A DNA stretch of 64,000 nucleotides from Novosphingobium mangrovisedimenti (GCF_025153475.1 NZ_JANZXA010000015.1:33008-97007), one strand, 5' to 3'. Positions 1 through 8,700 are shown, counted from the first letter of the stretch. Notes: generated by a model from the letters alone, not told the origin. Numbers and translations are program-made.

Positions 1-2
1 AC

Positions 3-509
3 TACAACGAGAACAAGGTCGACTCGATCGCGGGGCTGCCTTCCGCGCTCTACACCAGCACCGTGGACCCGACGGCCACGGCGCTGATCGACAAGTTCGC
101 GGTCTGGACGCTGGAAAAGAGCACGCCCAAGGTTCGGGCCACGCTCGGCATGTACTGGGAATCGAGCATGTTCAGCCTGAACCTGCGCGAGAGCTACTAT
201 TCGAAGGTCTCCAGCCTCAGCACCGCGCCGGGCGGCAGCCCGCTGGCCGGCCAGTCCATTCCGATCCCGGTGAAGGCTTCGTTCATCACCGACATCGAAG
301 TGGGCTTCAAACCGACCGAGGCTCTCAAGATTTCGGTCGGCGCCAACAACCTGTTCAATCACTACCCGACGAAGACATCCTACGAGAACTTCCGCGCCGC
401 TTACGAGGCGTCGGGTTCGAGCAGGTTTGCTTCCAGTGTCTACCCCACGGTCTCGCCTTTCGGGATCAACGGTGGATACTACTACGCGCGGGTCGGTGTG
501 AAGTTCTGA
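3..509 (+). CDS. TonB-dependent receptor, C-terminal part (cut by window edge)
   Basis: The frame is open from the window edge and stops at 509. It encodes the end of an outer-membrane TonB-dependent receptor beta-barrel. Alternating strands such as LKISVGANNLFNHYPTK and a final strand ending YARVGVKF with a C-terminal Phe are the usual signature for barrel insertion by Bam. The plug and TonB box lie outside the window, so the substrate cannot be named. A strong intrinsic terminator follows at once, so the gene ends its transcript. The TauE/SafE permease and exported aminotransferase downstream may still belong to the same uptake theme. Confidence 0.85.
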   Translation, partial: YNENKVDSIAGLPSALYTSTVDPTATALIDKFAVWTLEKSTPKVRATLGMYWESSMFSLNLRESYYSKVSSLSTAPGGSPLAGQSIPIPVKASFITDIEVGFKPTEALKISVGANNLFNHYPTKTSYENFRAAYEASGSSRFASSVYPTVSPFGINGGYYYARVGVKF

Positions 510-520
510 CGGCAGACTAA

Positions 521-569
521 ATGGGCGCCACCTTCGGATTTATTCAAAGGTGGTGCCCATCCTTTTTTG
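521..569 (+). terminator. Intrinsic terminator after the TonB receptor
   Basis: Arms 521-534 (ATGGGCGCCACCTT) and 547-560 pair over 14 bp with a single G-U, around a 12-nt loop. A run of six T follows at 563-568. This is a textbook Rho-independent terminator. Confidence 0.9.
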
Positions 570-603
570 AATTACGCATGTATTCACACGCGGAGAGTTC
601 TTT

Positions 604-1434
604 GTGCTCATGACTTCAATGGATTGGTTGATTCCGGCTGTCGGGCTTCTGGGTGCCGGGCTGTTGGCGGGTTTCGCCGGCGGCGTGTTCGGTATCGGCG
701 GCGGATTTGTGGTCGTGCCTGCGCTCTTGCTCATGCTTCCGCTGCTGGGCGGCGATCACGCCCAGTATGCCCACGTCGCCATCGGCACCTCAGCCGCGAC
801 CATCATCGTCACATCGATCCGCTCGGTCATGAGCCACAACAAGCGCGGCGCGGTCGATTTTGAAATTCTGAAGAGCTGGGCGCCCTGGATCGTGCTCGGC
901 GACGGGGTGGGCGTCTTGCTCGCCAGCCATGTCGACGGCAAGATGCTGACCATGATCTTCGCCACCGGCGTCCTGCTGATGTCGCTCCACTTCCTGCTGC
1001 CGCGCATCGGCGACAAGTCGCTGACCGACCAGATGCCGAGCGGGGTGCTGCGCATGGGCATCGCTGGCGGCCTCGGCACGTTTTCCTCGCTGCTCGGCAT
1101 CGGCGGCGGCACGATCGCGATCATGGTGATGACGCTGTGCGGCCGCCCGATCCATCGCGCGGTAGGGACCGCATCGGGCGTGGGAACGCTGATCGCGATC
1201 CCCAGCGCCATCGGTTTCGCCATCATCGGCCTGCGCGAGCACGGCTTGCCCTGGGGCTCGCTGGGCTTTGTAAATCTGCCTGCGACGGCGGCGATCGCCT
1301 CGATGTCGATCCTGACCGCTCCGCTGGGCGTGGCGGCGGCCCATTCGCTGCCGCCCAGCGTCTTGAAGCGCGTTTTCGGCGTCTATCTCATCGTTATTGC
1401 CGTCGTCATGTTTCGCAATGCGCTCAAGGTCTGA
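604..1434 (+). CDS. Sulfite exporter TauE/SafE family membrane permease
   Basis: A 276-residue polytopic inner-membrane protein of the TauE/SafE (DUF81) family, which moves sulfonates, sulfite or other small organic anions. Two glycine-rich repeats mark the family: GLLAGFAGGVFGIGGGFVVV near residue 19 and GTFSSLLGIGGGTIAIMVM near residue 158, each opening a half of about four transmembrane helices. The GTG at 604 is chosen because GGAG at 592-595 sits about 8 nt upstream; ATG 610 and 619 are alternatives. It lies between a TonB receptor and a Tat-exported aminotransferase, both reading the same way. Substrate unknown; sulfonate or amino-acid-derived anion is only a guess. Confidence 0.85.
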   Translation: MLMTSMDWLIPAVGLLGAGLLAGFAGGVFGIGGGFVVVPALLLMLPLLGGDHAQYAHVAIGTSAATIIVTSIRSVMSHNKRGAVDFEILKSWAPWIVLGDGVGVLLASHVDGKMLTMIFATGVLLMSLHFLLPRIGDKSLTDQMPSGVLRMGIAGGLGTFSSLLGIGGGTIAIMVMTLCGRPIHRAVGTASGVGTLIAIPSAIGFAIIGLREHGLPWGSLGFVNLPATAAIASMSILTAPLGVAAAHSLPPSVLKRVFGVYLIVIAVVMFRNALKV

Positions 1435-1468
1435 GGGCCGGCGCACAGTTTCGGGAAGGAGTGTGCAA

Positions 1469-2656
1469 ATGCAGGTTCAGGAAACCAGTGTCATGGAGCG
1501 TATCGAAAACAGCGAGGTTGCTGAAGAACTCATCGGGCGCGGTTACTCGCGCCGGCAGCTTGGCCGGATCGCGGCCCTGCTCGGTGGTGGCCTCGCTCTG
1601 GCGGGCAACGCCGAGTCGGTCTTCGCGCAGCAGTCCGCCAAGGCCGTGGCCGGTGCGGTGCGCATCGGTTCCAACGAGTGCTGGACGGGGCCGCTTCCCG
1701 CCGGTGCGGAGGCGGCAATGCTGATCGTCGCCCAGGGTAACCGCTACGAGCCCGACGACGAGCACGCCAAGCTCTTCGCGGCCGTGTCCGAAGTCGAAGG
1801 CGTGCCGGTGGACCGCATTCTCGCATGGCCGGGTTCGAGTGATCCGCTGGCCCGTACGCCGATCACGTTCTCTTCGCCCAAGCGCGGTATCGTTACTGCC
1901 GATCCGACCTACGAATCGATCTGGCGTACCGGCGCATGGATCGGCGCCAAGGTGACCAAGGTTCCGCTTACCTCCGACTATCGCCACGACGTGAAGGCCA
2001 TGCTGACGGCCGATCCCAATGCGGGCCTCTATTACGTCTGCTCGCCCAACAACCCGACCGGCACGATCACCCCGATCGAGGACCTGCGCTGGCTGGCCGA
2101 GAACAAGCCCAAGGATGCGGTGCTGCTGGTGGACGAGGCCTATGTTCACTGGTCCGACACGCCGCGCGCGGCTCAGCTTGCGGTGGAACGCGACGACGTG
2201 ATCGTGATGCGCACGTTCTCGAAGCTGTTCGGCATGGCCGGCATGCGTCTGGGACTGACCTTCGCGGCGCCGGAGCTTCATAAGAGGATGATGCGCTATG
2301 ACGGCGGGCAGGTGACGAACATGCTGCCGATGACCGCCGTTGCCTGCGGTACCGCGTCGGTTCCGCTTGCTGCCCAGATCAAGGCGCGCGCCGCGCAGAT
2401 GGTGTCCGCGCGCGAGATGGCCATCGCCCACCTCCAGAAGCGCGGTCTCAAGGTGATCCCGGGTAGCCACGCGAACATGTTCATGGTCGAATGGAAGGAC
2501 AGGACGCCCAAGGAAATGATGGCGGCCTTGCTAGGGCAGGGCGTGCAGATCGGCCGGTCCTGGACCGCTTATCCGCAGATGTCGCGCATTACGGTAGGTT
2601 CGGCCGAAGAGATGCAGAAGTTCTGCCTGGCCGTCGACAAGGTGCTGATGGCCTGA
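1469..2656 (+). CDS. Tat-exported PLP-dependent aminotransferase (HisC-like fold type I)
   Basis: A 395-residue class I/II aminotransferase resembling histidinol-phosphate aminotransferases. Visible active-site features are SPNNPTG (residues 192-198), the PLP-nitrogen Asp222 in VDEAYVHW, the Schiff-base Lys252 in RTFSKLFGMAG, Arg260, and Arg373 of RITVG for the substrate carboxylate. The N-terminus carries a twin-arginine motif (SRRQLGRIAAL, Arg28-Arg29) followed by a hydrophobic stretch ending AESVFAQ, so the folded holoenzyme should be exported to the periplasm. ATG 1469 is chosen because GGAAGGAG ends at 1461, 7 nt upstream. Export is unusual for a transaminase, which would need amino donor and keto acid in the periplasm. 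The true substrate is unknown. Confidence 0.85.
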   Translation: MQVQETSVMERIENSEVAEELIGRGYSRRQLGRIAALLGGGLALAGNAESVFAQQSAKAVAGAVRIGSNECWTGPLPAGAEAAMLIVAQGNRYEPDDEHAKLFAAVSEVEGVPVDRILAWPGSSDPLARTPITFSSPKRGIVTADPTYESIWRTGAWIGAKVTKVPLTSDYRHDVKAMLTADPNAGLYYVCSPNNPTGTITPIEDLRWLAENKPKDAVLLVDEAYVHWSDTPRAAQLAVERDDVIVMRTFSKLFGMAGMRLGLTFAAPELHKRMMRYDGGQVTNMLPMTAVACGTASVPLAAQIKARAAQMVSAREMAIAHLQKRGLKVIPGSHANMFMVEWKDRTPKEMMAALLGQGVQIGRSWTAYPQMSRITVGSAEEMQKFCLAVDKVLMA

Positions 2657-2677
2657 CGCCGGGGGGGTGAAGGTCAT

Positions 2678-2705
2678 GCCCGGGGCGCGGTTTCGCGCTC
2701 CGGGC
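2678..2705 (+). terminator. GC-rich stem-loop after the aminotransferase
   Basis: A 12-bp stem (2678-2689 with 2694-2705, one G-U pair) closes a GTTT tetraloop 22 nt after the stop codon. It has no T tract, so it may be an RNA 3'-end stabiliser rather than a terminator by itself. Confidence 0.45.
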
Positions 2706-2730
2706 AACTTCGCCGCGCCGACGATCTGAT

Positions 2731-2780
2731 CGGGCAGGGCGCAGGGAAGACACCCTTGCCCTGCCCGTTGTCGTTTCTTC
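2731..2780 (+). terminator. Intrinsic terminator before the TetR gene
   Basis: Arms CGGGCAGGGC (2731-2740) and GCCCTGCCCG (2758-2767) pair perfectly. An inner AGGG/CCCT pairing is possible, and a T-rich stretch follows (TTGTCGTTTCTTCT). It separates the aminotransferase transcript from the regulator. Confidence 0.75.
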
Positions 2781-2914
2781 TGTCCTTGCTTCCCGGCGCC
2801 GCGGTTTTCGCCTCCGCACGTGGCATGCATTATTCCATGCAATTCCGGATATTGCATCGTTTCTTGCGCACATGACGATCGGGTTACACTGGACGCAGTG
2901 TGCACCTGTGACTA

Positions 2915-2930
2915 CATACCGGTCGGTATG
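2915..2930. promoter_or_regulatory. TetR operator O3 covering its own start codon
   Basis: CATACC-GGTC-GGTATG is a perfect inverted repeat with a 4-nt centre, and its last three bases are the ATG of the TetR gene. It shares the TACC-N4-GGTA core and 16-bp length with two sites upstream of the pump operon. This indicates autoregulation. Confidence 0.75.
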
Positions 2931-3539
2931 GAATGTTCGGCTTCCTCCAAGACACGTGGTCGCCCTCGGGAATTCGATCCCGAGCAGGCGCTTGCCAGCG
3001 CGCTTCGCGTGTTCTGGGAGCGTGGCTACGAAGGCGCGTCGATGGTCGAGCTGACCGAGGCGATGGGCATTACCAAACCCAGCCTTTATGCGTGCTTCGG
3101 CAACAAGGAAGCGCTCTTCAAGAAGGCGCTGGACCTCTATGAGCGCGAAAAGCTCTGCTACATCCAGGCCGCGAACGATGCGCCGACAGCGCGCGGCGTT
3201 GCCCAGCGCCTGCTGAATGGCGCGCTCGACACGCATTGCGGTTCCAGCGACCCGCAAGGATGCCTCGGTATCATGAGCACGGTCGCCTGCTCCACGGAAT
3301 CGCCCGCGATTCGCGAGGAAGTCATTGCCCGGCGCGCTTCGTCCGAGGCCGCGCTGGTCGCCCGCTTCGAACGGGCCAGGGCGGAAGGCGACTTGCCCGA
3401 AAGCGTCGACGCCAAGGCGCTCGCGCAATGCCTTACCACGGTCATGCAGGGCATTGCGGTCAAGGCGCAGGGTGGCGCGGATCGCGAGGATCTGAGCCAC
3501 GTCGTCGACACGTTCCTGACGATGTGGCCCAGCCGCTAG
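2928..3539 (+). CDS. TetR/AcrR family repressor of the adjacent RND pump
   Basis: A 203-residue TetR-family regulator. The N-terminal helix-turn-helix domain begins KTRGRPREFDPEQALASAL and continues through MVELTEAMGITKPSLYACFG, the recognition helix, to FGNKEALFKKAL, a classic TetR signature. The C-terminal ligand domain (about residues 70-200) contains the AcrR-like segment DPQGCLGIMSTVACS. ATG 2928 is taken as the start because the open frame upstream is not protein-like and GRPR normally lies close to the N-terminus; no clear Shine-Dalgarno precedes it. Its promoter and start codon overlap operator O3, and two matching operators flank the pump promoter 700 bp downstream. The inducing drug is unknown. 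Confidence 0.88.
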   Translation: MECSASSKTRGRPREFDPEQALASALRVFWERGYEGASMVELTEAMGITKPSLYACFGNKEALFKKALDLYEREKLCYIQAANDAPTARGVAQRLLNGALDTHCGSSDPQGCLGIMSTVACSTESPAIREEVIARRASSEAALVARFERARAEGDLPESVDAKALAQCLTTVMQGIAVKAQGGADREDLSHVVDTFLTMWPSR

Positions 3540-3624
3540 GCGGCTTTATGCGCCGCGTCGGACGCGGCGATGAAAATTTATTCATCTTCCGTTCAACCTC
3601 TTGAAACCGACGGTCCCGCACCAA

Positions 3625-3640
3625 TGTACCGATTGGTACA
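3625..3640. promoter_or_regulatory. TetR operator O1
   Basis: TGTACC-GATT-GGTACA is a perfect 6-bp inverted repeat with a 4-nt centre. It lies just upstream of the -35 element, and its centre is 49 bp from the centre of O2. Confidence 0.75.
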
Positions 3641-3649
3641 GAAACAGCC

Positions 3650-3679
3650 TTGACGCACTGCGGCAAACAAATATATACC
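3650..3679 (+). promoter_or_regulatory. Sigma-70 type promoter of the RND operon
   Basis: The -35 is TTGACG (3650-3655). The -10 is TATATA (3672-3677, spacer 16) or TATACC (3674-3679, spacer 18). The -10 overlaps operator O2, so TetR binding would occlude RNA polymerase. Transcription would start near 3685, giving a leader of about 275 nt. Confidence 0.65.
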
Positions 3680-3689
3680 AATCGGTATA
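3674..3689. promoter_or_regulatory. TetR operator O2 overlapping the -10 box
   Basis: TATACC-AATC-GGTATA is a perfect 6-bp inverted repeat with a 4-nt centre. It has the same TACC-N4-GGTA core as O1 and O3. Confidence 0.78.
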
Positions 3690-3723
3690 GAACAAAGCCT
3701 TCCAAATCGGCGCTGGAGGTCGA

Positions 3724-3759
3724 ATGACTGAAAACCCCGTGCCGGTTCTGGCTGGCTGA
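3724..3759 (+). CDS. Putative 11-residue leader peptide (MTENPVPVLAG)
   Basis: A short ORF starts at ATG 3724 behind GGAGG (3715-3719) and ends with TGA at 3757-3759. It lies between the TetR-controlled promoter and the structured RNA before the pump genes. Its last codons (CTG GCT GGC TGA) form one arm of a hairpin that competes with the downstream stem, as in translational attenuators of antibiotic-resistance genes. The Pro-Val-Pro-Val stretch is the type of sequence on which ribosomes can slow. Evidence is positional and structural only; no homology can be claimed for so short a peptide. Confidence 0.5.
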   Translation: MTENPVPVLAG

Positions 3760-3810
3760 TTTCGGTGCCGCCTGTCCCCGCAGGTGGTTCCTGACAACAC
3801 GAACTCGAAG

Positions 3811-3939
3811 CAGCCAGCCACGCCGGGGCTATCGCCCGTGCGCGTGGCTGGCTGTGCCCCCCGATTTTCCGGCACCCTTGCGCCGGAAATCGTCCCGGCG
3901 CGCGTCCTTCCCCCCTCCCGCCTCGGGGCGCGCGCCGGG
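3811..3939 (+). promoter_or_regulatory. Three-hairpin RNA upstream of the RND operon
   Basis: Hairpin 1: CAGCCAGCCACGC (3811-3823) pairs perfectly with 3842-3854. Hairpin 2: 3863-3873 pairs with GCCGGAAATC (3882-3891), with one bulged T. Hairpin 3: CCCGGCGCGCG (3894-3904) pairs perfectly with 3929-3939. The third hairpin ends 8 nt before the GGAG serving the first gene. Confidence 0.6.
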
Positions 3940-3960
3940 TCCTTCCTGGAGTAACGAAAC

Positions 3961-4368
3961 ATGGCCTTCATCGATTTCAAGGATGCAGAGCCGGGGACGC
4001 CTTTGGCTTCGGTCGCCAGCATGGCGGCCGAACATCGGGCGTCGCCCATTGTCGATGCGCTGACGGCACTCGAGCGCCGCGTCATCGAACTGGCCCGCGA
4101 GGATGATCTCGAAACCTTGCGTCCACCGCGCACGCGGGGCTGGTTCGCGCGTCTGATCCTGGGCCCGATGCCGGCGTCGCCGATGCTGGCCAACGAACGC
4201 CTGGAAAGCCTGCGCCGGCTTGCGGTGCAGGCCTGGCACCATGGCTACAACCTGCCGGTCTCCGCGCAGGAGGAGGCCCTGGCCGCAGGGTTCAGCGAGC
4301 ACCAGGTCGGTGCCGTCCTCGACACTATCGGGCGCCTGCGCGCGCCTTTCCGGAGGCTTTCCGCGTGA
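3961..4368 (+). CDS. Unrecognised small protein, first gene of the RND operon
   Basis: A 135-residue protein that I do not recognise. It has no signal peptide and no obvious transmembrane helix. The sequence looks mostly helical (VDALTALERRVIELARED, then NERLESLRRLAVQAWHHGYN) and ends basic. GGAG lies 9 nt before the ATG. Its TGA overlaps the GTG start of the adaptor gene (GTGA at 4365-4368), so the two are translationally coupled and it is certainly part of the pump operon. The family is not one of the usual RND partners. A cytoplasmic helper or regulatory role is possible, but nothing in the sequence specifies one. Confidence 0.7.
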   Translation: MAFIDFKDAEPGTPLASVASMAAEHRASPIVDALTALERRVIELAREDDLETLRPPRTRGWFARLILGPMPASPMLANERLESLRRLAVQAWHHGYNLPVSAQEEALAAGFSEHQVGAVLDTIGRLRAPFRRLSA

Positions 4369-5654
4369 ACTATTCGACAGCCATCGAAACGCCTGAAGCG
4401 AGCGTGGCGGAAATTGCCGAAACGCGCGAACGCCGCCCGCATCGCCGCAACGTGGCGATTGTCGCGATTGCGGCATTGGCGGCGGCGGGCATCGGCTGGA
4501 AGCTGTTCCATGGCACCGCTGCTGAAGCGGTGCCGCCGCCGGTTCCCACTGTTCAGGCCGCGTATCCGCTGGTGCGCGACGTGACCGAGTGGGACGACTA
4601 CGTGGGCCGCTTCGCGCCGAGCAAGACGGTGGAAGTCCGCCCGCGTGTCTCGGGTGCGATCACGCGCATCCACTTCCGGGATGGCGATTTCGTCCGCAAG
4701 GGGCAGCCCTTGTTCACGGTCGACCCGCGTCCCTATCGGGCCGCCCTGGCCGAAACGCAGGCCGATGTCGCCGCAGCGCGCAGTGCACTGGCACTGGCCA
4801 AGTCTGACTACGGCCGCGTAGCCGGTCTCACAGGCGACGAGGCCATTGCCGCGAGCGAGGTCGATCAATTGCGCACGCGCGTCCGCTCGGCGTCGGCCGC
4901 GCTGGCTGCCGCGCAGGCGCGCGAACGCCAGCGTGCGCTCGATGTCGAGTTCGCGACTGTCCGCGCGCCGATCTCGGGGCGGATTTCGGATCGCCGCGTG
5001 GATGTCGGCAACCTCGTCTCGGGCGATAGCGGCGCCAATGCCACTCTGCTGACGACGATCAACGCCGTCGATCCGATCTACTTCACGTTCGACGCTTCGG
5101 AGGCGCTGTTCCTCAAGACCCAGCGCGACCGGGCCGGGAAAAAGGCCCCGGCCGACGTGCAGGTGCGCCTGCAGGACGAGACGGCCTACCGCTGGACCGG
5201 CAAGCTCGACTTCACCGACAACGGGCTCGATCCGCGCTCGGGGACCATTCGCGTGCGCGCCGTGCTCGACAATCCCGACGGCTTCCTGACGCCGGGCATG
5301 TTCGGCAACATGCGCCTAGCCGACAGCGGCACCGTCAAGGCCATGCTGGTGCCCGACGATGCCGTCCATTCCGACCAGGCGCGCAAGATCGTGCTCACTG
5401 TCGGCAAGGACGGCATGGTTGACGCCAAGCCGGTCGATCTCGGCCCGATGGTGGGCGGCCTGCGCGTGATCCGTTCGGGCCTGACGCCTGCCGACAGGAT
5501 CGTGGTCTCGAACTATCAGGGCGCCGTTGCCGGGGCTAAGGTTCAGACCAGCCGCGGCACGATCGCGGTGGACCCCGCGACGGAAAAGGCGCCGGGCGCG
5601 GTTCCCGCCGGACCGTCCGAGCCGGTGGCCGCACAGGCGACCCTGGCCAACTGA
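4365..5654 (+). CDS. RND efflux periplasmic adaptor (MexE-like membrane fusion protein)
   Basis: A 429-residue membrane fusion protein of a tripartite pump. A hydrophobic anchor (about residues 29-46, VAIVAIAALAAAGIGWKLF) is followed by lipoyl half-motifs (VEVRPRVSGAITRIHFRDGDFVRKGQPLF and FATVRAPISGRISDR, quoted in part), a helical hairpin rich in Ala/Arg (ALAETQADVAAARSAL), and beta-barrel segments such as FTDNGLDPRSGTIRVRA typical of MexE/AcrA. There is no lipobox, so a membrane anchor is favoured. The start is GTG 4365 behind GGAGG (4351-4355). It is coupled to the gene before and followed by the permease and outer-membrane factor. Confidence 0.93.
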   Translation: MNYSTAIETPEASVAEIAETRERRPHRRNVAIVAIAALAAAGIGWKLFHGTAAEAVPPPVPTVQAAYPLVRDVTEWDDYVGRFAPSKTVEVRPRVSGAITRIHFRDGDFVRKGQPLFTVDPRPYRAALAETQADVAAARSALALAKSDYGRVAGLTGDEAIAASEVDQLRTRVRSASAALAAAQARERQRALDVEFATVRAPISGRISDRRVDVGNLVSGDSGANATLLTTINAVDPIYFTFDASEALFLKTQRDRAGKKAPADVQVRLQDETAYRWTGKLDFTDNGLDPRSGTIRVRAVLDNPDGFLTPGMFGNMRLADSGTVKAMLVPDDAVHSDQARKIVLTVGKDGMVDAKPVDLGPMVGGLRVIRSGLTPADRIVVSNYQGAVAGAKVQTSRGTIAVDPATEKAPGAVPAGPSEPVAAQATLAN

Positions 5655-5712
5655 TTCACCCGTAACGGAGGCGTCCGTCCGCCGGTCGCCGCCAACTCAG
5701 GGGCACATATCC

Positions 5713-8700
5713 ATGCGATTTTCCCGGTTCTTCATCGACCGGCCGATTTTCGCGGGCGTCATCGCGGTGATCATCACCGTGGTGGGGGCGCTCGCGTTCA
5801 TCGGCCTTCCCATCACCCAGTACCCCGACATCGTCCCGCCCACGGTGACGGTGAGCGCGCAATATCCGGGCGCTTCCGCCGAGACCGTGGCCGATACCGT
5901 CGCCGCACCGATCGAACAGGAGATCAACGGCGTCGACAACATGCTCTACATGGGCTCGCAGTCGACCGGAGACGGCAAGGTCATCATCACCGTCACGTTC
6001 AAGATCGGCACCGATCTAGACGAGGCGCAGGTCCTCGTGCAGAACCGGGTGGCGGTGGCCACGCCGCGCCTGCCGGAGGAAGTGCAGCGTCTGGGCGTGG
6101 TGACCCGCAAGTCCTCGCCGGACTTCCTGATGGTCGTGAACCTGCAGTCGCCCGACGGTTCGCTCGATCGCGACTACATCTCCAACTATGCACTCACGCA
6201 GGTGAAGGACAAGCTGGCGCGGCTTGATGGCGTGGGCGATGTCCGCCTGTTCGGTGCGCGTGACTATGGTATGCGCATCTGGATCGATCCGGGCAAGGCC
6301 GCCGCTCTCGACCTGACCGCGGGCGAGATCGTTCAGGCACTGCGCGCGCAGAACGTGCAGGTTTCCGCCGGTGCGCTGGGCCAGCCGCCGTTCGACCAGG
6401 GCAATGCCTATCAGATCGGCGTCGAGATGCAGGGGCGCCTCAAGACGCCCGAGCAGTTCGCCAACGTCGTGGTCCGCACCGATCCGGATGGCCGGCAGGT
6501 GCGCGTGCGCGATGTCGCCCGCGTGGAGCTGGGCGCGCAGGACTATGGCACCAACACCTACCTTTCGGGCAAGCCGACCGTGGTCATCGCGGTCCTGCAG
6601 CGCCCGGGTTCCAACGCCCTCGAGGCGGCGCAGGCGGTGCGGGCCGAGATGGACGATCTCGCCACGTCTTTCCCGCAGGGCCTCGAATACAGCGTGATCT
6701 ACAACCCGACCGAGTTCATCGGCCAGTCGATCGACGCGGTGTACCAGACGCTGTTCGAAGCGGTGGTGCTGGTGGTGCTGGTCATCCTTGTGTTCCTGCA
6801 GAATTGGCGCGCGGCGATCATCCCGATCATTGCCATCCCGGTCTCGCTGGTCGGCACGGCGGTGATGCTGGCGGCGACGGGCTATTCGCTCAACAACCTC
6901 TCGCTGTTCGGGCTCGTGCTGGCGATCGGCATCGTCGTCGACGACGCGATCGTCGTGGTCGAGAACGTCGAGCGCTACATCGAGGAGGGGATGACGCCGA
7001 TCGAGGCGGCCCGGCGCTCGATGGACGAAGTTTCCGGCGCGCTTGTCGCCATCGTGCTCGTGCTTTGCGCGGTCTTCGTGCCGACGCTGTTCATTTCCGG
7101 CATCTCGGGTGAATTCTACAAGCAGTTCGCCGTCACCATCTCGACCGCGACGGTGATTTCGCTGCTGCTTTCGCTCACCCTTTCGCCGGCTCTGGGCGCG
7201 ATCCTGCTGCGCGAACGCCACGACGTGCCGGACGATGCGCCGCGCTGGAAGCGGTTCCTGCAGAATGCGGGAGATCGCTTCAACCATGGCTTCGAGCGCA
7301 TGAGCGAGGCCTATGCGAAGCTGACGCTGCGGCTGGTGAAGCGCCCGCTACGGATGATGGCGACTTACGGAGGGCTCATCGCCGCGACTGTGGGCCTGTT
7401 CTGGGCGACGCCGACCGGCTTTGTGCCACAGCAGGACCAGGGCTACTTCCTTGCCGCCGTCTTCCTGCCGCCGGGCTCTTCGCTCTCGCGCACGGACGAG
7501 GCGATGCAGGACGTGGCGAAGCGCATCCTGCCGATCAAGGGCCTGCGCGGGGCGGTGATGTTCGCCGGGCTCCACGGTCCGTCGCGTACGCAGACGCCCG
7601 ATGCCGCCGCGATCTACTTCCCCTTCAAGAGCTTCGAGGAACGCAAGAAACTGGGTGCGACCTATGAAGGCATCATGCAGCAGGCGCATGCCGCGCTGGC
7701 GGGGTTCGACAAGGGGCATGTGATCCTGCTGCCGCCGCCGACCATCAATGGCATTGTCCCTCCGGGCGGCTACCGGATGATCGTGGAGGACAAGAACGGG
7801 CGCGGCTATGCCGAGCTTGCCAAGGCTGCCGGTCCGATGCTGGCGCAGGCCAACCAGTCGCCCGAACTGCGGCAGGTCTATACCCTGTTCAACATGAACA
7901 CGCCGCGCGTCTATGCCGATGTCGACCGGCGCAAGGCCGACTTGCTGGGTGTCCCGCCGGAACGGGTGTTCGAGGCCTTGCAGGTCTATCTCGGTTCGGC
8001 ATTCGTCAACGACTTCAACCTGCTGGGGCGCACATATCGCGTCACTGCGCAGGCGGATGCGCCCTACCGGGGCACGACGGCGGACATCGCCAACCTGAAG
8101 ACCCGCTCGAACTCCGGGGCCATGGTGCCGATCGGTTCGGTGGCCACTTTCCAGGACAAGACCGGGCCTTACCGCGTGGTGCGCTATAACCTGCAGAGGG
8201 CGATCGAGGTCGACGGCAGTGTGGCACCCGGCTTCTCCACAGGGCAAGCGCTGGCGACCATGGAACGGATCGCCGACGATACGCTGCCGGCCGGCTACGA
8301 TCACGAGTGGACTGGCATTGCCTACCAGCAGTCGACGGCGGGCAATACCGCGGGCGTGGTGTTCGGCATGGCGGTGCTCTTCGTCTTCCTCGTGCTCGCC
8401 GCGCAGTACGAGAGCCTGACGCTGCCGCTGGCGATCATCCTGATCGTGCCGATGTGCCTGTTCGCGGCCATGCTGGGCGTGAACCTGAGGGGGATGGACA
8501 ACAACATCCTGACGCAGATCGGTCTCGTCGTGCTCATCGCGCTGGCCGCCAAGAATGCGATCCTCGTGGTCGAATTCGCCAAGCAGGCCGAGGACGAGCG
8601 CGGCATGTCGACGGTGGAAGCCGCCGTCTATGCGGCCCGTACCCGGTTGCGCCCGATCCTGATGACCAGCTTCGCCTTCATCCTCGGCACGGTGCCGCTG

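Larger units (their letters stand above)
3540..3960 (+). promoter_or_regulatory. Long regulated leader of the RND efflux operon
   Basis: This 421-bp stretch holds no normal gene. In order it contains two TetR operators around a promoter (3625-3689), an 11-codon leader ORF (3724-3759), three consecutive hairpins (3811-3854, 3863-3891, 3894-3939), and GGAG at 3948-3951 serving the ATG at 3961. Segment 3749-3758, at the end of the leader ORF, can pair over 10 bp with 3811-3820. That pairing would compete with the 13-bp stem 3811-3823 / 3842-3854. The arrangement resembles an attenuator switched by ribosome position on the leader peptide, but no U tract follows any hairpin. Confidence 0.6.

Noticed and set aside
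2820..2927. Extended N-terminus of the TetR regulator
   Set aside because: The extra residues are Cys-rich and unlike TetR N-termini, and the region contains the operator. ATG 2928 gives a normal length.
3811..3939. The leader hairpins as ordinary intrinsic terminators
   Set aside because: None is followed by a T tract, and they lie between an operator-controlled promoter and the first pump gene. A regulatory switch is the better reading.
5527..5712. N-terminal extension of the RND permease
   Set aside because: It overlaps the end of the adaptor gene and is Arg/Pro-rich. Permeases of this family start at MRFSRFFIDRP, which is ATG 5713.
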